Assembly: GCA_030827515.1 (NCBI GenBank)
Contig: JAUREI010000001.1
Coordinates: forward strand, 42,158 to 106,157
Reading direction: 5' to 3'
Length of the DNA stretch: 64,000 bases
Source of the DNA: Prosthecobacter sp.
GTDB lineage: Bacteria; Verrucomicrobiota; Verrucomicrobiia; Verrucomicrobiales; Verrucomicrobiaceae
This document shows, one piece after another, positions 55,101 to 63,994 of this stretch. Every line of letters begins with the position of its first letter. Position 1 is the stretch's first letter. The notes beneath the pieces are model-generated. The model was not told the DNA's origin and did not search any database. It saw nothing but the letters and a program-made list of their open reading frames with translations. The translations under genes and the position numbers were made by a program.

Positions 55101-55808
55101 GCGGCGGCTGCGCACCAGCACCGGCAGTTCGCCCGTGTTCTTCAGCAGCACGAGCGTCTGGTAACGAAAGGCCATCACGGAACAGCCCGATGAAAGCGAG
55201 CGAAGCAGGACGTCACAGCCCTCCCCCGAACCGATGCGCAGCGTCTCCAGCGGTTGGCCCGATTTGGAGGCAAAGTCCTCATCGGCGGGCCGGTCGCCGG
55301 AATTGAGCTGGTAAACGATGTCAATCGCCTGGGCGGCAATGCCCAGGTTGGTCGTGAAGAGGTAGAACTCGACCATCATGCGCTGGTCGGTGAGCGAGCG
55401 GGAGATCAGAAGATAAAGCTGCACGCAGAGCAGCACCTTCTGCTCGAGGGTGAGTTCGTCGCTCAGTTCGTTGGCTCGTTTGTTGAGATCCTGAGGCTGC
55501 TGCAGCGCCTCGAAATACAGGCGGCGCAGGTCCGCGTAGAGAGCTCCGCTGTAATCGTAGCGCAGGTACCCGAGGGAGGATTCAATTTCATCCTCCTCCA
55601 CCGAGCCATCGAGCTTGGAAAAGCCGGCAAACACCTCAATCAGCACAGGCAGCATGGCATTGCCATCGCGCGCGGCCAGCCCCGCCCCGGCGGGCTCGCC
55701 ACCCCGCCCCATCCAGCGGGCCACCCTGCGCAGGATTCCCTCGGGACCGTCCGGCGTCGTCTCGGGACGCCGTGTCAGGCTCGGGCGTGGCAGTTGGGAG
55801 GTGCTCAT
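52164..55808 (-). CDS. Large ABCG-type ABC transporter with TerB-like and FHA-like N-terminal regions
   Basis: A 1214-residue protein starting at 55808. Residues about 45-190 form an acidic helical region resembling TerB domains (LPVLIEVFAGFSKLDGSVEE). Residues about 190-460 contain repeated beta segments with FHA-like motifs (RIGSGEGCDVLL, ISFGLGVTVEA, DGDTITLGEGQFLRC). An ABC ATPase follows: Walker A GPSGCGKSTLL near residue 500, LSGGESKRLNAG near 608 and LFDEPTSGLS near 632. The rest (about 800-1214) carries membrane helices of the ABC-2/ABCG type (WLFMSLVVAMFLGL, FIYLLIGNWML, LIPQIILGGALI). ATPase and membrane parts are one chain, as in eukaryotic White-type half-transporters. Substrate unknown; export or signalling is inferred. 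Confidence 0.8.
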   Translation of the reverse strand: MSTSQLPRPSLTRRPETTPDGPEGILRRVARWMGRGGEPAGAGLAARDGNAMLPVLIEVFAGFSKLDGSVEEDEIESSLGYLRYDYSGALYADLRRLYFEALQQPQDLNKRANELSDELTLEQKVLLCVQLYLLISRSLTDQRMMVEFYLFTTNLGIAAQAIDIVYQLNSGDRPADEDFASKSGQPLETLRIGSGEGCDVLLRSLSSGCSVMAFRYQTLVLLKNTGELPVLVRSRRLAAGDFSRLYPGERVLLEDVTLDYNDLIAYFNAKKTVAGTQLYLTLTDTGDAEIAPQRARGTELRISFGLGVTVEALRNTDASLNGVPLRAGTRVEASIEDSLIAKGEIEISLRDLRVRAQEFGGQFRLEGSRNTYLVSNNPELLDEGDILLSQDTEGEILLRIECNYAHKTGALELLRASRPVHVGQVLVRDRIALSDGDTITLGEGQFLRCHFADRIIEEERNIIRQIEVRELAHRYDSKDTALDGISFQARRGEMICVMGPSGCGKSTLLRALGGHLRTRSGEIRMNGLSLYQNLPNLTPYIAYIPQEDAFDPLLKVQENLDFSVAVRCPHLKTEERRKRVEAKLAELGLADLRKRLAGTPQQKFLSGGESKRLNAGLDMIGISDVYLFDEPTSGLSSKDSEHVLEIIRSLARHKIVICSIHQPSMKLLQMFDKALLLDKGGRMAFFGTPQAMIEYFWKAYNDETGQPEAELPANLTPDFVFDVLETPLRDIGGDIIQERSADGHLVAARRFPPNFWRDRYQSHLLLESMAKAQSAPGSTNLIARPREDTQTGSRARTVPRPPRHTVREESILFYTMLKRAFLSKLRNRTNLLTTLLEAPLLAFLISSVLKYSEEDSYTFATAFHIPTWLFMSLVVAMFLGLTNSADEIIRDRHLLNRERNHNLRTFYYLCGKILSLSAFALVQCFIYLLIGNWMLEVRDMFFVHLWWMFLTALTGACLGLLVSSLVNDSRTAINTIPLLLIPQIILGGALIKYEEMNRNLDLIYSLRPWLAKAGVGAEEDSKTKLKVPFICQFMPLRWSYEAMLISQAKLNPLTRAQDLLESRIQQLVNLPPEVKMTPAQQRELDAAKQGLAVVSGLYAQNSAAAAGMLGEIWDATLRGRLTPELLERALAQQDGVSAEEIYVNRKVLDLVTKAEMERTDYRRKSSPNVFFGTSKTYFGTEFETVWINSMVILLSLGAFITILEISLRRQLTRV

Positions 55809-55941
55809 GCGGGACGTGCGATCCAGCCTTCGGCGCGGGGGTCTGCGCTTGCAAGTTTCAAGTTGGGGCATTCACGACCGCCTCCCCCGGTTTTTTGCAG
55901 ATGCGTCTCGCCAAGCCGCCCGATTTCAGGTTGAATGGAGC

Positions 55942-56187
55942 ATGCTACTTGAGGCCGCCATTCCCGCCCTTTGCCTCCTCTGGGCCCTACTTTGCCTGCG
56001 TTTTTACACCCTGATCAGTCGCGACAACATCTGGCAGCGCCGCCTCATCGCCATAGGTGCCGGCCTCGGTGCCGGTCTGATCTGGCTGCTCGGCTCCATG
56101 CTCCTGCCCTTTCTGTGTCACACGGAACCCCCGCCATCGAGCGCGATCGAGTCCGCCGACGAAGTTCGCATCCGACCCGCCCAGTGA
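55942..56187 (+). CDS. Small membrane protein, hypothetical
   Basis: An 81-residue protein starting at 55942, with GGAG one base upstream. Two hydrophobic segments (AAIPALCLLWALLCL and LIAIGAGLGAGLIWLLGSMLLPFL, near residues 5-19 and 35-58) are separated by a basic loop, with the acidic C-terminus free. No family recognised. It sits between the divergent ABC gene and the acyltransferase (65-bp gap) on the acyltransferase strand, so a lipid- or transport-related role is conceivable but unsupported. Confidence 0.5.
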   Translation: MLLEAAIPALCLLWALLCLRFYTLISRDNIWQRRLIAIGAGLGAGLIWLLGSMLLPFLCHTEPPPSSAIESADEVRIRPAQ

Positions 56188-56251
56188 CGGATCCGCCCCT
56201 TTTTGCGCCTTGCCAGCGCGCTCCAAGTCGTCACTGTGCCGGCAGCCAACC

Positions 56252-58069
56252 ATGACCCTTGACCTCGGCGCCCGGCTGCCGCGTTCCTATCAGCGCCAAC
56301 TTTACCGCCTGCTTGCGCCCGCCATCGAGGGTGCGCTCGGGCTGCGCGGTCTCGAATCCATCTATCAGCGTGCGGTCGCCCTGCAGGAATCGCACCCGGA
56401 TGGAAGCAACTGCCGCACCTGGTTCGAATCCGTGCTCGGCGCCATGGATGCCGCCGGTGAATTTGAGGAACCGGCAGACTTCGAATTCCCCGGCACCGGC
56501 CCGCTCGTCATCTTCGCCAACCACCCGTTTGGCATTCTTGATCCGGTCATCCTCGCCCACTATGCCGCCCGTCACCGGCCCGACGTCAAGGTGATGACCA
56601 ACGCCCTGCTTGGCGCCTTTGAGCATCTCCGTCCGCACATCATCCCGGTGAACCCCTTTGGCGGACCCACCGCCGCGAAGGAAAACCTCGCCGGCATGAA
56701 GGAAGCACTCTCGCACCTTCGACGCGGGGGGGCTCTGGTGATCTTTCCCTCCGGCGAAGTCTCCCGCTACCGCCCCGGCCGGGGCATTGAGGATCCCGTC
56801 TGGAGCAGCCACGTCGGTTCCCTGGTCCGCCGCACCCAGGCCACCGTGCTGCCGGTGTTCTTCCCCGGTCGAAACAGCGCCCTGTTCCATGCCGCCGGAC
56901 TGATCCACCCGCGCCTGCGCACCGGACTGCTGCTGCGCGAATTCTGCAACCAGCGTGGCACCCGGGCGCCCATGCGCGTCGGCACGCCCCTGCCCTTCGC
57001 GCGCTTGAAGAAGTTCGCGGACGACGAGGCCCTCACCAAGTTCCTGCGCATTCACACCTTCGTTCTTTCGGGCCGGCGAGCCGGGACGGAGGAAGTTCCC
57101 GCCCCACCCGCCAACGCCGCAACTCAGCGCCTGGAACCGGGCAGGCGGGACATCCTGGATGAAGTCACCCGGCTGCGCGAGAAGGGATCCCGCCTCGTCC
57201 ATCAGGGGGGCTTTGGCGTCTACATCGCGCACTGCCATGAAATCCCGACCACCCTTCAGGAGATCGGCCGACTTCGCGAGCAGACCTTCCGCCAGGTCGG
57301 CGAGGGCACCGGTCTGGAGGTCGATCTCGACCGCTTTGACCGCCATTACGAGCACCTGTTTCTTTGGGACGAGACCCAGGGCCGGATTGCCGGCGCCTAC
57401 CGCCTGGGACGGGCCGATCTCATCCTGCGCGAGTACGGACCGTCCGGTCTTTACACCAGCACCCTGTTCAAGTTCGAGAAACCCTTCCTCGCCAGCCTCG
57501 GCAGTGCCGTGGAAATGGGGCGCAGCTTCATCACCCGGGACTACCAGCGCAACCTGAGCTCCCTGCCCCTTCTGTGGCGCGGCATCGCCCAGTGGATGGC
57601 CCGCAACGAGCGCTACACCAAACTGTTCGGACCGGTCAGCATCAGCAAGGACTACGACAGCCTGAGCCGGAAGATGATGGTCGAGTTCCTCCAGGAAAAC
57701 TGCCTGCACGAAGACCTCGCCAGCTATGTCAAACCGCGCAACCCCTTCCGCTACCTGCGCGGGCGGCGCATGATGCGCGAGTTCATCAGCGCCAATCTGC
57801 GCGATGTCGACGACTGCTCGGCGCTGATCTCCAGTGTGGAAACCGATGGCAAGGGCATCCCGGTGCTGCTCAAGCATTACCTTCGCCTGAACGGCACCAT
57901 CCTCAGTTTCAACGTCGACAAGGATTTCTCCTCCGTCATCGACGGCCTCATCCTCGTCGACCTCACCGAGACTGAACCGCGCCTGCTGGCCAAATACATG
58001 GGCGAGGAACAGTGCCGCGCCTGGCTTGCCCGGCATCGCCCCGACGTGGACGACACCATCCGCGCTTGA
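56252..58069 (+). CDS. Bifunctional acyltransferase, OlsF-like (PlsC-type plus GNAT/OlsB-type)
   Basis: A 605-residue protein with two acyltransferase modules. Residues about 80-260 are a PlsC/LPLAT domain with FANHPFGILDPV (a His-x5-Asp active site as in hemolysin-type lysophospholipid acyltransferases) and the FPSGEVSRYRPG block. Residues about 320-560 resemble OlsB-type GNAT/autoinducer-synthase folds (IGRLREQTFRQVGEGTGLEVD, GAYRLGRADLIL). The order PlsC-type then OlsB-type matches OlsF, which makes ornithine lipids in one chain, so this is the likely role; membrane-associated. Start at 56252 by N-terminal pattern MTLDLGARLPRSYQR. Confidence 0.75.
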   Translation: MTLDLGARLPRSYQRQLYRLLAPAIEGALGLRGLESIYQRAVALQESHPDGSNCRTWFESVLGAMDAAGEFEEPADFEFPGTGPLVIFANHPFGILDPVILAHYAARHRPDVKVMTNALLGAFEHLRPHIIPVNPFGGPTAAKENLAGMKEALSHLRRGGALVIFPSGEVSRYRPGRGIEDPVWSSHVGSLVRRTQATVLPVFFPGRNSALFHAAGLIHPRLRTGLLLREFCNQRGTRAPMRVGTPLPFARLKKFADDEALTKFLRIHTFVLSGRRAGTEEVPAPPANAATQRLEPGRRDILDEVTRLREKGSRLVHQGGFGVYIAHCHEIPTTLQEIGRLREQTFRQVGEGTGLEVDLDRFDRHYEHLFLWDETQGRIAGAYRLGRADLILREYGPSGLYTSTLFKFEKPFLASLGSAVEMGRSFITRDYQRNLSSLPLLWRGIAQWMARNERYTKLFGPVSISKDYDSLSRKMMVEFLQENCLHEDLASYVKPRNPFRYLRGRRMMREFISANLRDVDDCSALISSVETDGKGIPVLLKHYLRLNGTILSFNVDKDFSSVIDGLILVDLTETEPRLLAKYMGEEQCRAWLARHRPDVDDTIRA

Positions 58070-58104
58070 CCTGCGCCGCTTGCTTTCCTAGGTCGGGAGC
58101 GCGC

Positions 58105-58878
58105 ATGACCCGCTTCCGCCCCTGCATCGACCTCCACGAAGGCAAGGTCAAACAAATCGTCGGTTCCACCCTCCGCGACCACGGTCCCGGTCCGCGTGTC
58201 AATTTCGTCAGCGATCGGGATCCGGCCTGGTTTGCGGAATTGTACCGCCGAGACGGCATCACGGGCGGGCACGTCATCCTCCTCGGCCCCGGAAACGAAA
58301 CCGCCGCCAGGGCCGCGCTTGCCGCCTGGCCGGGCGGACTGCAGGTCGGTGGCGGCATCCGGCCTGAAAACGCGTCGCACTACCTGGAGGCCGGCGCCAG
58401 CCATGTCATCGTCACCAGCCATCTTTTCGAGGCCGACGGTCATTTTTCCGAGGCCCGGCTCGACGCCATGGTGCGCGCCACCGGTCGGGAACGGTTGGTC
58501 ATCGATCTCAGTTGCAAAACCGTCGACGACGGCTGGACCGTGGCGATGAACCGCTGGCAGACCCTCACCGACCTCGAGATCACGCCCGCCACCCTGCAGC
58601 ACCTGGCCGGCAACTGCAGCGAATTCCTCATCCACGCCGTTGATGTCGAGGGTAAGTGCGAGGGCATGGACGAGGCCCTGGTGCGATTCCTCGCCGAACA
58701 CAGTCCGGTGCCCGCCACCTACGCCGGCGGGATCCGCCACCTCGATGACCTGCACCGTCTCGACGAACTCAGCGGCGGTCGCCTCGACGGCACCATCGGC
58801 AGTGCCCTCGACCTGTTTGGCGGTTCGGGCGCGCGCTACGAAGACTGTGTTGCCTTCAACCGCCGCCCCGTGCCATAA
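58105..58878 (+). CDS. hisA: Phosphoribosylformimino-5-aminoimidazole carboxamide ribotide isomerase (eukaryote-like HIS6 type)
   Basis: A 257-residue TIM barrel catalysing the fourth step of histidine synthesis. The pattern FRPCIDLHEGKVKQIVG at the start, LQVGGGIRPENA near 90, HAVDVEGKCEGMDE near 180 and TYAGGIRHLDDL near 212 correspond to the HIS6 form found in plants, fungi and a minority of bacteria rather than to E. coli HisA. Catalytic Asp in CIDLHEG and Asp in VDVEGK are kept. It stands alone, not with other his genes, and is followed by the FAH gene after 12 bp. Confidence 0.85.
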   Translation: MTRFRPCIDLHEGKVKQIVGSTLRDHGPGPRVNFVSDRDPAWFAELYRRDGITGGHVILLGPGNETAARAALAAWPGGLQVGGGIRPENASHYLEAGASHVIVTSHLFEADGHFSEARLDAMVRATGRERLVIDLSCKTVDDGWTVAMNRWQTLTDLEITPATLQHLAGNCSEFLIHAVDVEGKCEGMDEALVRFLAEHSPVPATYAGGIRHLDDLHRLDELSGGRLDGTIGSALDLFGGSGARYEDCVAFNRRPVP

Positions 58879-58890
58879 AGCCTTTCCCCC

Positions 58891-59691
58891 ATGCGAATCC
58901 TCCGTCACCTCGATTCCACCGGCAAGACCGCCTACGCCGCGCTGCAACCCGACGGCCGTGCGCTTGCCATCGAAGGCTGCATCTTCAGCGAGCACACCGT
59001 CACCGATCGCGAGGCGGACATCGTCAAGCCGCTCGCTCCGCTGAAGCCGCGCGCCATTCTCTGCATTGGACTGAACTACAGGTTCCATGCCGAGGAAAGC
59101 GGCGCCGCCATCCCGGAGAACCCGGTGCTGTTCATGAAGCTGCCCGGTTCCGTGCAGAATCCCGGCGACCCCATTCTGATCCCCACCCACCTGAAGAGCG
59201 ACCGTGTCGACTACGAGTGCGAACTCGCCGTCGTCATCGGCAAGACCGCCAAAAACGTCAGCCGTGAGGAGGCCCTGGATCACGTGCTTGGCTACACGTG
59301 CGCCAACGACGTTAGCGCCCGCGACTGGCAAAAGAGTGGCGGTGGTGGCCAGTGGTGCAGGGGCAAGACCTTCGACACCTTCTGCCCGCTTGGCCCCGTG
59401 CTGGTCACCCGCGACGAGATCCCAAATCCGAATGCACTCGCCATCAAGACCGTGCTCAACGGCGAGACGGTCCAGAACTGGAACACGAACGACATGATCT
59501 TCGACGTGCCCACCCTGATTGCCTTCCTCAGTGGCAGCACGACCCTTGAGGCCGGCACCGTCATCCTGACCGGCACACCGCACGGCGTCGGCATGGCGCG
59601 CAAACCCCCGCTCTGGATGAAGGATGGCGACACCGTCACGGTCGAAATCGAAGGCATTGGCACCCTCACCAACCCTGTCCACAACGAATAG
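58891..59691 (+). CDS. Fumarylacetoacetate hydrolase family protein
   Basis: A 266-residue FAH-fold protein. Metal-binding carboxylates lie in DYECELAVVIGK (near residue 110) and the block GYTCANDVSARDWQ (near 138); substrate loop KTFDTFCPLGPVLVT and TGTPHGVGMARKPP are typical of the C-terminal FAH domain of hydrolases and decarboxylases such as acylpyruvate hydrolase or 2-hydroxyhepta-2,4-diene-1,7-dioate isomerase. Exact activity unknown. It lies 12 bp after hisA and 4 bp before the carboxypeptidase, so the three are almost certainly one transcript. Confidence 0.83.
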   Translation: MRILRHLDSTGKTAYAALQPDGRALAIEGCIFSEHTVTDREADIVKPLAPLKPRAILCIGLNYRFHAEESGAAIPENPVLFMKLPGSVQNPGDPILIPTHLKSDRVDYECELAVVIGKTAKNVSREEALDHVLGYTCANDVSARDWQKSGGGGQWCRGKTFDTFCPLGPVLVTRDEIPNPNALAIKTVLNGETVQNWNTNDMIFDVPTLIAFLSGSTTLEAGTVILTGTPHGVGMARKPPLWMKDGDTVTVEIEGIGTLTNPVHNE

Positions 59692-59695
59692 CCGC

Positions 59696-61192
59696 ATGCC
59701 CGCCTCCGCCTACGGCCAACTCGTCGCGCTTGCCCGCGAGATCGCCCTGCTTACTTCAACCGAGGCCCTGCTCTCCTGGGACCAGGAGACTTACATGCCG
59801 GCCGGCGCGCTCGACCATCGCGCGCGCCAGCTCGCCTACCTCAACGGCAAGGCCCATGGCCTCGCCACCTCGAACGCCTTCCGACGCCTGCTCGACAAGG
59901 CCGAAGGTCAGACATCGGAAACCCCCTATCATGCCGGCAACCTCCGTGAGCTCCGACGCCAGCACGAGCGCGCGGCCCGCCTGCCCCAGCTTCTGGTTCA
60001 GGAGGAGAGCGCCGCCTGCGCCCATGCCAAGGCCGCCTGGACGGAGGCCCGACGCAAGACCGACTTCACGAACTTCGCCCCGCATCTGCAGGTTCTGGTC
60101 GACCTCGCCCGCCGCAAGGCGGACCTTTGGGGCTACACCGACGAACCCTATGACGCCCTGCTCGAAACCTATGAGCGCGGCGCCCGCACCCGCGCCATCG
60201 CGGAACTTTTCGACCGACTGCGACCGGAACTGGCGGCCATCGCCCAGGAGGCCGTGGCGCGCAGCGCCGGACGCAAATCCGCCCTGCCCGGCGGTCGTTA
60301 CCCGGTGGCAAAGCAGCAGCAGCTCAATGCCGAAATCGCCGCCAGCATCGGCTTCGATCTCGACTGTGGCCGCATCGACACCACCGCTCACCCCTTCTGC
60401 ACGACCCTCGGCCCGCGCGACGTGCGCCTGACAACCCGCTACGACGAGCGTGATTTCACCTCCTCCCTCTTCGGCGTTCTCCATGAGGCGGGTCACGGAC
60501 TCTACGAGCAGGGTCTGCCGCCCGGTGACTTCGGCCTGCCCTCCGGCACCTCCTGTTCGCTGGGCATCCACGAGTCCCAGAGCCGGCTCTGGGAAAACCA
60601 CGTCGGCCGCTCGCGCCCCTTCTGGGAAAAATGGCTGCCGCGCGCCCGGGAGCTTTTCCCACAGCTGCGCAAGGTGCGCCTGAACGATTTTCTGCGCCAC
60701 CTGCACCGCGCCCGCTACTCCTACATTCGGGTGGAGGCCGACGAGGCCACGTACGATCTGCACATCCTGCTGCGTTTCGACATTGAGCGACGCCTCATCC
60801 TCGGTGAACTGCCGGTGGCACAGGTGCCCGAGGCCTGGAACGCGGGATTCCGCGAGCTCTTTGGCATGACTCCCCCGGATGCCGCCCGCGGCTGCCTGCA
60901 GGACATCCACTGGAGCATGGGCGGACTTGGCTACTTTGCCACCTACACCCTCGGCAACCTCAATGCCGCCCAGTTATTCGCCACGGCCCGGCGTCAGCGC
61001 CGGATTGCCGCGGGTCTGGAGAAGGCCGATTACGCCCCCCTGCTGGCTTGGCTGCGCGAAAAAGTCCACAACCAGGGGGGCGCCCTCCTTCCCGGCGAAA
61101 TCATGGCAAACGCCACCGGCAAGCCCACCCAGGCCCAGTGGCACCTGAAGCACCTGCGCGCCCGCTTTTTGCAAAACGCAAAAAAATCGTGA
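59696..61192 (+). CDS. Carboxypeptidase Taq (M32)
   Basis: A 498-residue zinc carboxypeptidase. The active-site HExxH appears as VLHEAGHGLYEQG with first His at residue 263; the family helical framework includes LSWDQETYMPAGALDHR near 26, HESQSRLWENHVG near 294 (third zinc ligand region) and YIRVEADEATYDLHI near 345. No signal peptide, so cytoplasmic. Length is normal. Its start is 4 bp after the FAH stop. Confidence 0.92.
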   Translation: MPASAYGQLVALAREIALLTSTEALLSWDQETYMPAGALDHRARQLAYLNGKAHGLATSNAFRRLLDKAEGQTSETPYHAGNLRELRRQHERAARLPQLLVQEESAACAHAKAAWTEARRKTDFTNFAPHLQVLVDLARRKADLWGYTDEPYDALLETYERGARTRAIAELFDRLRPELAAIAQEAVARSAGRKSALPGGRYPVAKQQQLNAEIAASIGFDLDCGRIDTTAHPFCTTLGPRDVRLTTRYDERDFTSSLFGVLHEAGHGLYEQGLPPGDFGLPSGTSCSLGIHESQSRLWENHVGRSRPFWEKWLPRARELFPQLRKVRLNDFLRHLHRARYSYIRVEADEATYDLHILLRFDIERRLILGELPVAQVPEAWNAGFRELFGMTPPDAARGCLQDIHWSMGGLGYFATYTLGNLNAAQLFATARRQRRIAAGLEKADYAPLLAWLREKVHNQGGALLPGEIMANATGKPTQAQWHLKHLRARFLQNAKKS

Positions 61193-61285
61193 AACTGCCG
61201 ACAGGGCTCCGCGTTTAAGGCGCATCGCACAGGGTTGGCCCCCGCCAAAACCCGGCGCTTTCAAACCAAACACACCAACGAGAAC

Positions 61286-61558
61286 ATGAAATCCATCGCA
61301 ACCCTCCTCGCCCTTCTGGCCTTCGCCGGCATCGCCCTGGACGCCTCCGCCCAGGAAAAGAAGAAGCAGGATCCTGAAAAGGTCTTCGCCAAAAAGGACG
61401 CCAATGGCGACGGCAAACTCAGCAAGGAAGAATTCGCCAAGGGCGCCAAGGACGCCGCCATGGCCGAAAAAGCCTTCGGTGCCAAGGACAAGGACAAGGA
61501 CGGCAGCCTGAGCAAGGAAGAGTTCGCCGCTGCTCCGAAAAAGAAGAAGGGCGCCTGA
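61286..61558 (+). CDS. Small exported EF-hand protein
   Basis: A 90-residue protein with signal peptide ATLLALLAFAGIALDASA and two calcium-binding loops, DANGDGKLSKEEF near residue 38 and DKDKDGSLSKEEF near residue 67. Lys/Ala-rich spacers and a KKKKG tail. Such calcium-binding secreted proteins are common in PVC genomes, function unknown; perhaps a sensor or calcium buffer near the outer surface. A terminator follows 23 bp after the stop. Confidence 0.8.
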   Translation: MKSIATLLALLAFAGIALDASAQEKKKQDPEKVFAKKDANGDGKLSKEEFAKGAKDAAMAEKAFGAKDKDKDGSLSKEEFAAAPKKKKGA

Positions 61559-61580
61559 TCCTTCCTCAAAATCCAACCCG

Positions 61581-61617
61581 ACACCGCACCCGCCCCGCGC
61601 GTGTGCGGTGTTTTTTT
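61581..61617 (+). terminator. Intrinsic terminator after the EF-hand gene
   Basis: A perfect 9-bp stem (ACACCGCAC 61581-61589, GTGCGGTGT 61603-61611) with a C-rich loop is followed by a run of T residues to 61617. This is the clearest Rho-independent terminator in the window. Confidence 0.88.
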
Positions 61618-61669
61618 GTAACTCCACCCCCTGAAAGCCCGGCCACGGAAGCGACGAAATAATCTGTTC

Positions 61670-63994
61670 ATGCGCCTGCCCGCCCTCCTGCCCTGCGTTC
61701 TCCTGCTCGTTCCCTCCGCCCTGCCGGCGGCGGTCGACTACCTGGCGCAGATCAAACCCCTGCTTCAGACCCACTGTGTGAAGTGTCACGGCACCAGCAC
61801 TCAAAAGGCCGGTCTCCGTCTCGACACCGCCGCAGCGGCACGCAAGGGGGGCGGTCGCGGGAGCGCCTTCATTCCGGGCCGGCCCGAAGACAGCCTGCTT
61901 TTTCAGGCCGTCACCGGTACCCATGCGGAAATCGCCCAGATGCCCTACAAGCGCGGTCCGCTCGATTCCTCGCAGCTGGATCTCCTTCGCCTGTGGCTCC
62001 AGGAGGGAGCCACCGCTCCCGCAGAGGAAACGCCCAGTGACGACCGTCACTGGGCCTACATCGTTCCGGTTCGACCGCCGGTTCCTGAACGTGCCGATGC
62101 CCCGCACCCCATTGATGCCTTCCTGCGCACCCGCCTCGACCAGGCCGGCCTGAAACCCTCCCCGCCCGCCGCGCCGGAAACCCGCCTGCGCCGGCTTGCC
62201 CTTGATCTGACCGGCCTGCCTCCAACGCCGGAGGAAATCGAGCGTTCCCTCACCGGCGGCGATGAGGCGGCGGAAATCGAACGCCTGCTTGCCAGCCCCG
62301 CCTACGGCGAGCGATGGGGGCGCTGGTGGCTCGACCAGGCACGCTACGCCGACAGCAACGGATACAGCATTGATGCCCCGCGCAGCATCTGGCCCTGGCG
62401 CGACTGGGTGGTCCGCGCCTTCAACGCCGACCTGCCCTTCGATCAGTTCACCGTCGAGCAACTGGCCGGCGACCTGCTGCCCGGGGCCACACGCGAGCAA
62501 CGGATCGCCACCGGCTTCCACCGCAACACCCAGATCAATCAGGAGGGCGGCATCGACAAGGAACAGTTTCGCATCGAGAGCGTCTTCGACCGGGTCGCCA
62601 CCACCGGCACGGTCTGGCTGGGTCTCACCGTCGGCTGCGCCCAGTGCCATGACCACAAGTTCGACGCCCTGAGCCAGCGCGAATTCTACCAGTTCTTTGC
62701 CTTCTTCAACAATCAGGACGAGCCCACCCTGCCCGTCCCGGATCCCGGCCAGGATCCCGAGCGCCAGAGGGCCGAACTCAGGGAGGTTCAAGCCCGTCTC
62801 GATGCCCACATTGCGGCACGACGCGACGCGCTTGTGGCTTGGGAAAAGGACCTCAACGCCACCGCCCGCAAGGCCCTGCCCGCCGCCGCCGCCAAGAGCC
62901 TTGCCAAGCCTTCGGCGAAACGCTCAGCCGCTGATCAGCGGCTTCTGTTCAAGGCCATGACCGGCACCGGTGACCCGGTGTTCAACCCCCTCTTCGACCG
63001 GCAACTGCAGATTGAGGACGCGCTTGCCAAGGGGCCAACCACCCTCGTCCTCAGTGAACGGTCCGAACCCCGCCGAACCACGGTCTACGTGAAGGGCGAC
63101 TTCACGCGACCAGCCGAGGAGGTGACCCCGGCCACGCCGGCGGTCCTGCCTCCCCTGCAGGCGAAACAACCCACCCGTCTGGATTTTGCCCGCTGGCTGG
63201 TGCGCCGCGATCACCCGCTCACCGCCCGTGTGCTCGTCAACCGCGTCTGGCAGCAATACTTCGGCCGGGGCCTCGTCGAAACTGAGAACGACTTCGGCAC
63301 CATGGGCACCCTTCCCTCGCATCCCGAACTGCTCGACTGGCTCGCCGTCGAGTTCATGGACAAGGGCTGGAGCCTGAAAAACCTGCATCGTCTCATCGTC
63401 AGCAGTGATGCCTACCGTCAGTCCAGTGCCGTGACCCCTGAGGCACGCAAGGCGGCCGCCGGTGTCGATCCCGACAATCGTCTGCTCTGGCGACAAAACC
63501 GCCTGCGCCTCGACGCGGAAATCGTCCGCGACGTCGGCCTTGCCGCCAGCGGCCTGCTCTCGCCCAAACTCGGCGGTCCTCCCGTGTATCCTCCCATCCC
63601 CGAGGGCGTGATGTCCCTTGGACAGGTCAAGCGAGCCTGGCCGGTCAGTCAGGGGGAAGACCGCTACCGGCGGGGGCTCTACACCTTTGTTTTCCGGGCC
63701 ACCCCGCCGCCGGGTCTGAGTGTCTTCGACGCCCCCGACGGCTTCAGCACCTGCACCCGCCGCCTGCGCAGCAACACACCCCTTCAGGCGCTGACCCTGC
63801 TCAATGACGCCGCCTTCGTCGAGTTCGCCAAGGCCCTCGAAAAACGCATCGCAAGCGAAGGCCTGGAAACGGCCTTTCGCCGCTGCACCGGACGCCGGCC
63901 CTCCGCCGAGGAAATGACTTCCCTGGCAGCCCTGACGTCCTTCGAGGCGGCGCGGGTGCTGCTCAACCTCGATGAAACCATCACGCGGGAGTGA
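61670..63994 (+). CDS. Exported cytochrome-c/DUF1549/DUF1553 protein (PVC type)
   Basis: A 774-residue protein with signal peptide [16 protein letters not shown] single heme-attachment motif CVKCHG near residue 37 (planctomycete cytochrome C, PSCyt1 type) is followed by the DUF1549 region (residues about 145-350: [47 protein letters not shown]) and the DUF1553 region (about 500-760: [46 protein letters not shown]), ending [13 protein letters not shown], the usual end of the family. The second CAQCHDH may be another heme or metal site. The length of 774 is on the short side because no LamG or carbohydrate-binding insert is present. A DUF1501 partner would be expected just beyond the window. 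Function unknown. Confidence 0.87.
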   Translation: MRLPALLPCVLLLVPSALPAAVDYLAQIKPLLQTHCVKCHGTSTQKAGLRLDTAAAARKGGGRGSAFIPGRPEDSLLFQAVTGTHAEIAQMPYKRGPLDSSQLDLLRLWLQEGATAPAEETPSDDRHWAYIVPVRPPVPERADAPHPIDAFLRTRLDQAGLKPSPPAAPETRLRRLALDLTGLPPTPEEIERSLTGGDEAAEIERLLASPAYGERWGRWWLDQARYADSNGYSIDAPRSIWPWRDWVVRAFNADLPFDQFTVEQLAGDLLPGATREQRIATGFHRNTQINQEGGIDKEQFRIESVFDRVATTGTVWLGLTVGCAQCHDHKFDALSQREFYQFFAFFNNQDEPTLPVPDPGQDPERQRAELREVQARLDAHIAARRDALVAWEKDLNATARKALPAAAAKSLAKPSAKRSAADQRLLFKAMTGTGDPVFNPLFDRQLQIEDALAKGPTTLVLSERSEPRRTTVYVKGDFTRPAEEVTPATPAVLPPLQAKQPTRLDFARWLVRRDHPLTARVLVNRVWQQYFGRGLVETENDFGTMGTLPSHPELLDWLAVEFMDKGWSLKNLHRLIVSSDAYRQSSAVTPEARKAAAGVDPDNRLLWRQNRLRLDAEIVRDVGLAASGLLSPKLGGPPVYPPIPEGVMSLGQVKRAWPVSQGEDRYRRGLYTFVFRATPPPGLSVFDAPDGFSTCTRRLRSNTPLQALTLLNDAAFVEFAKALEKRIASEGLETAFRRCTGRRPSAEEMTSLAALTSFEAARVLLNLDETITRE

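Noticed and set aside
56231-59697. Two long minus-strand frames opposite the acyltransferase, hisA and FAH genes
   Set aside because: Both are antisense to clearly recognised proteins and have no family features.
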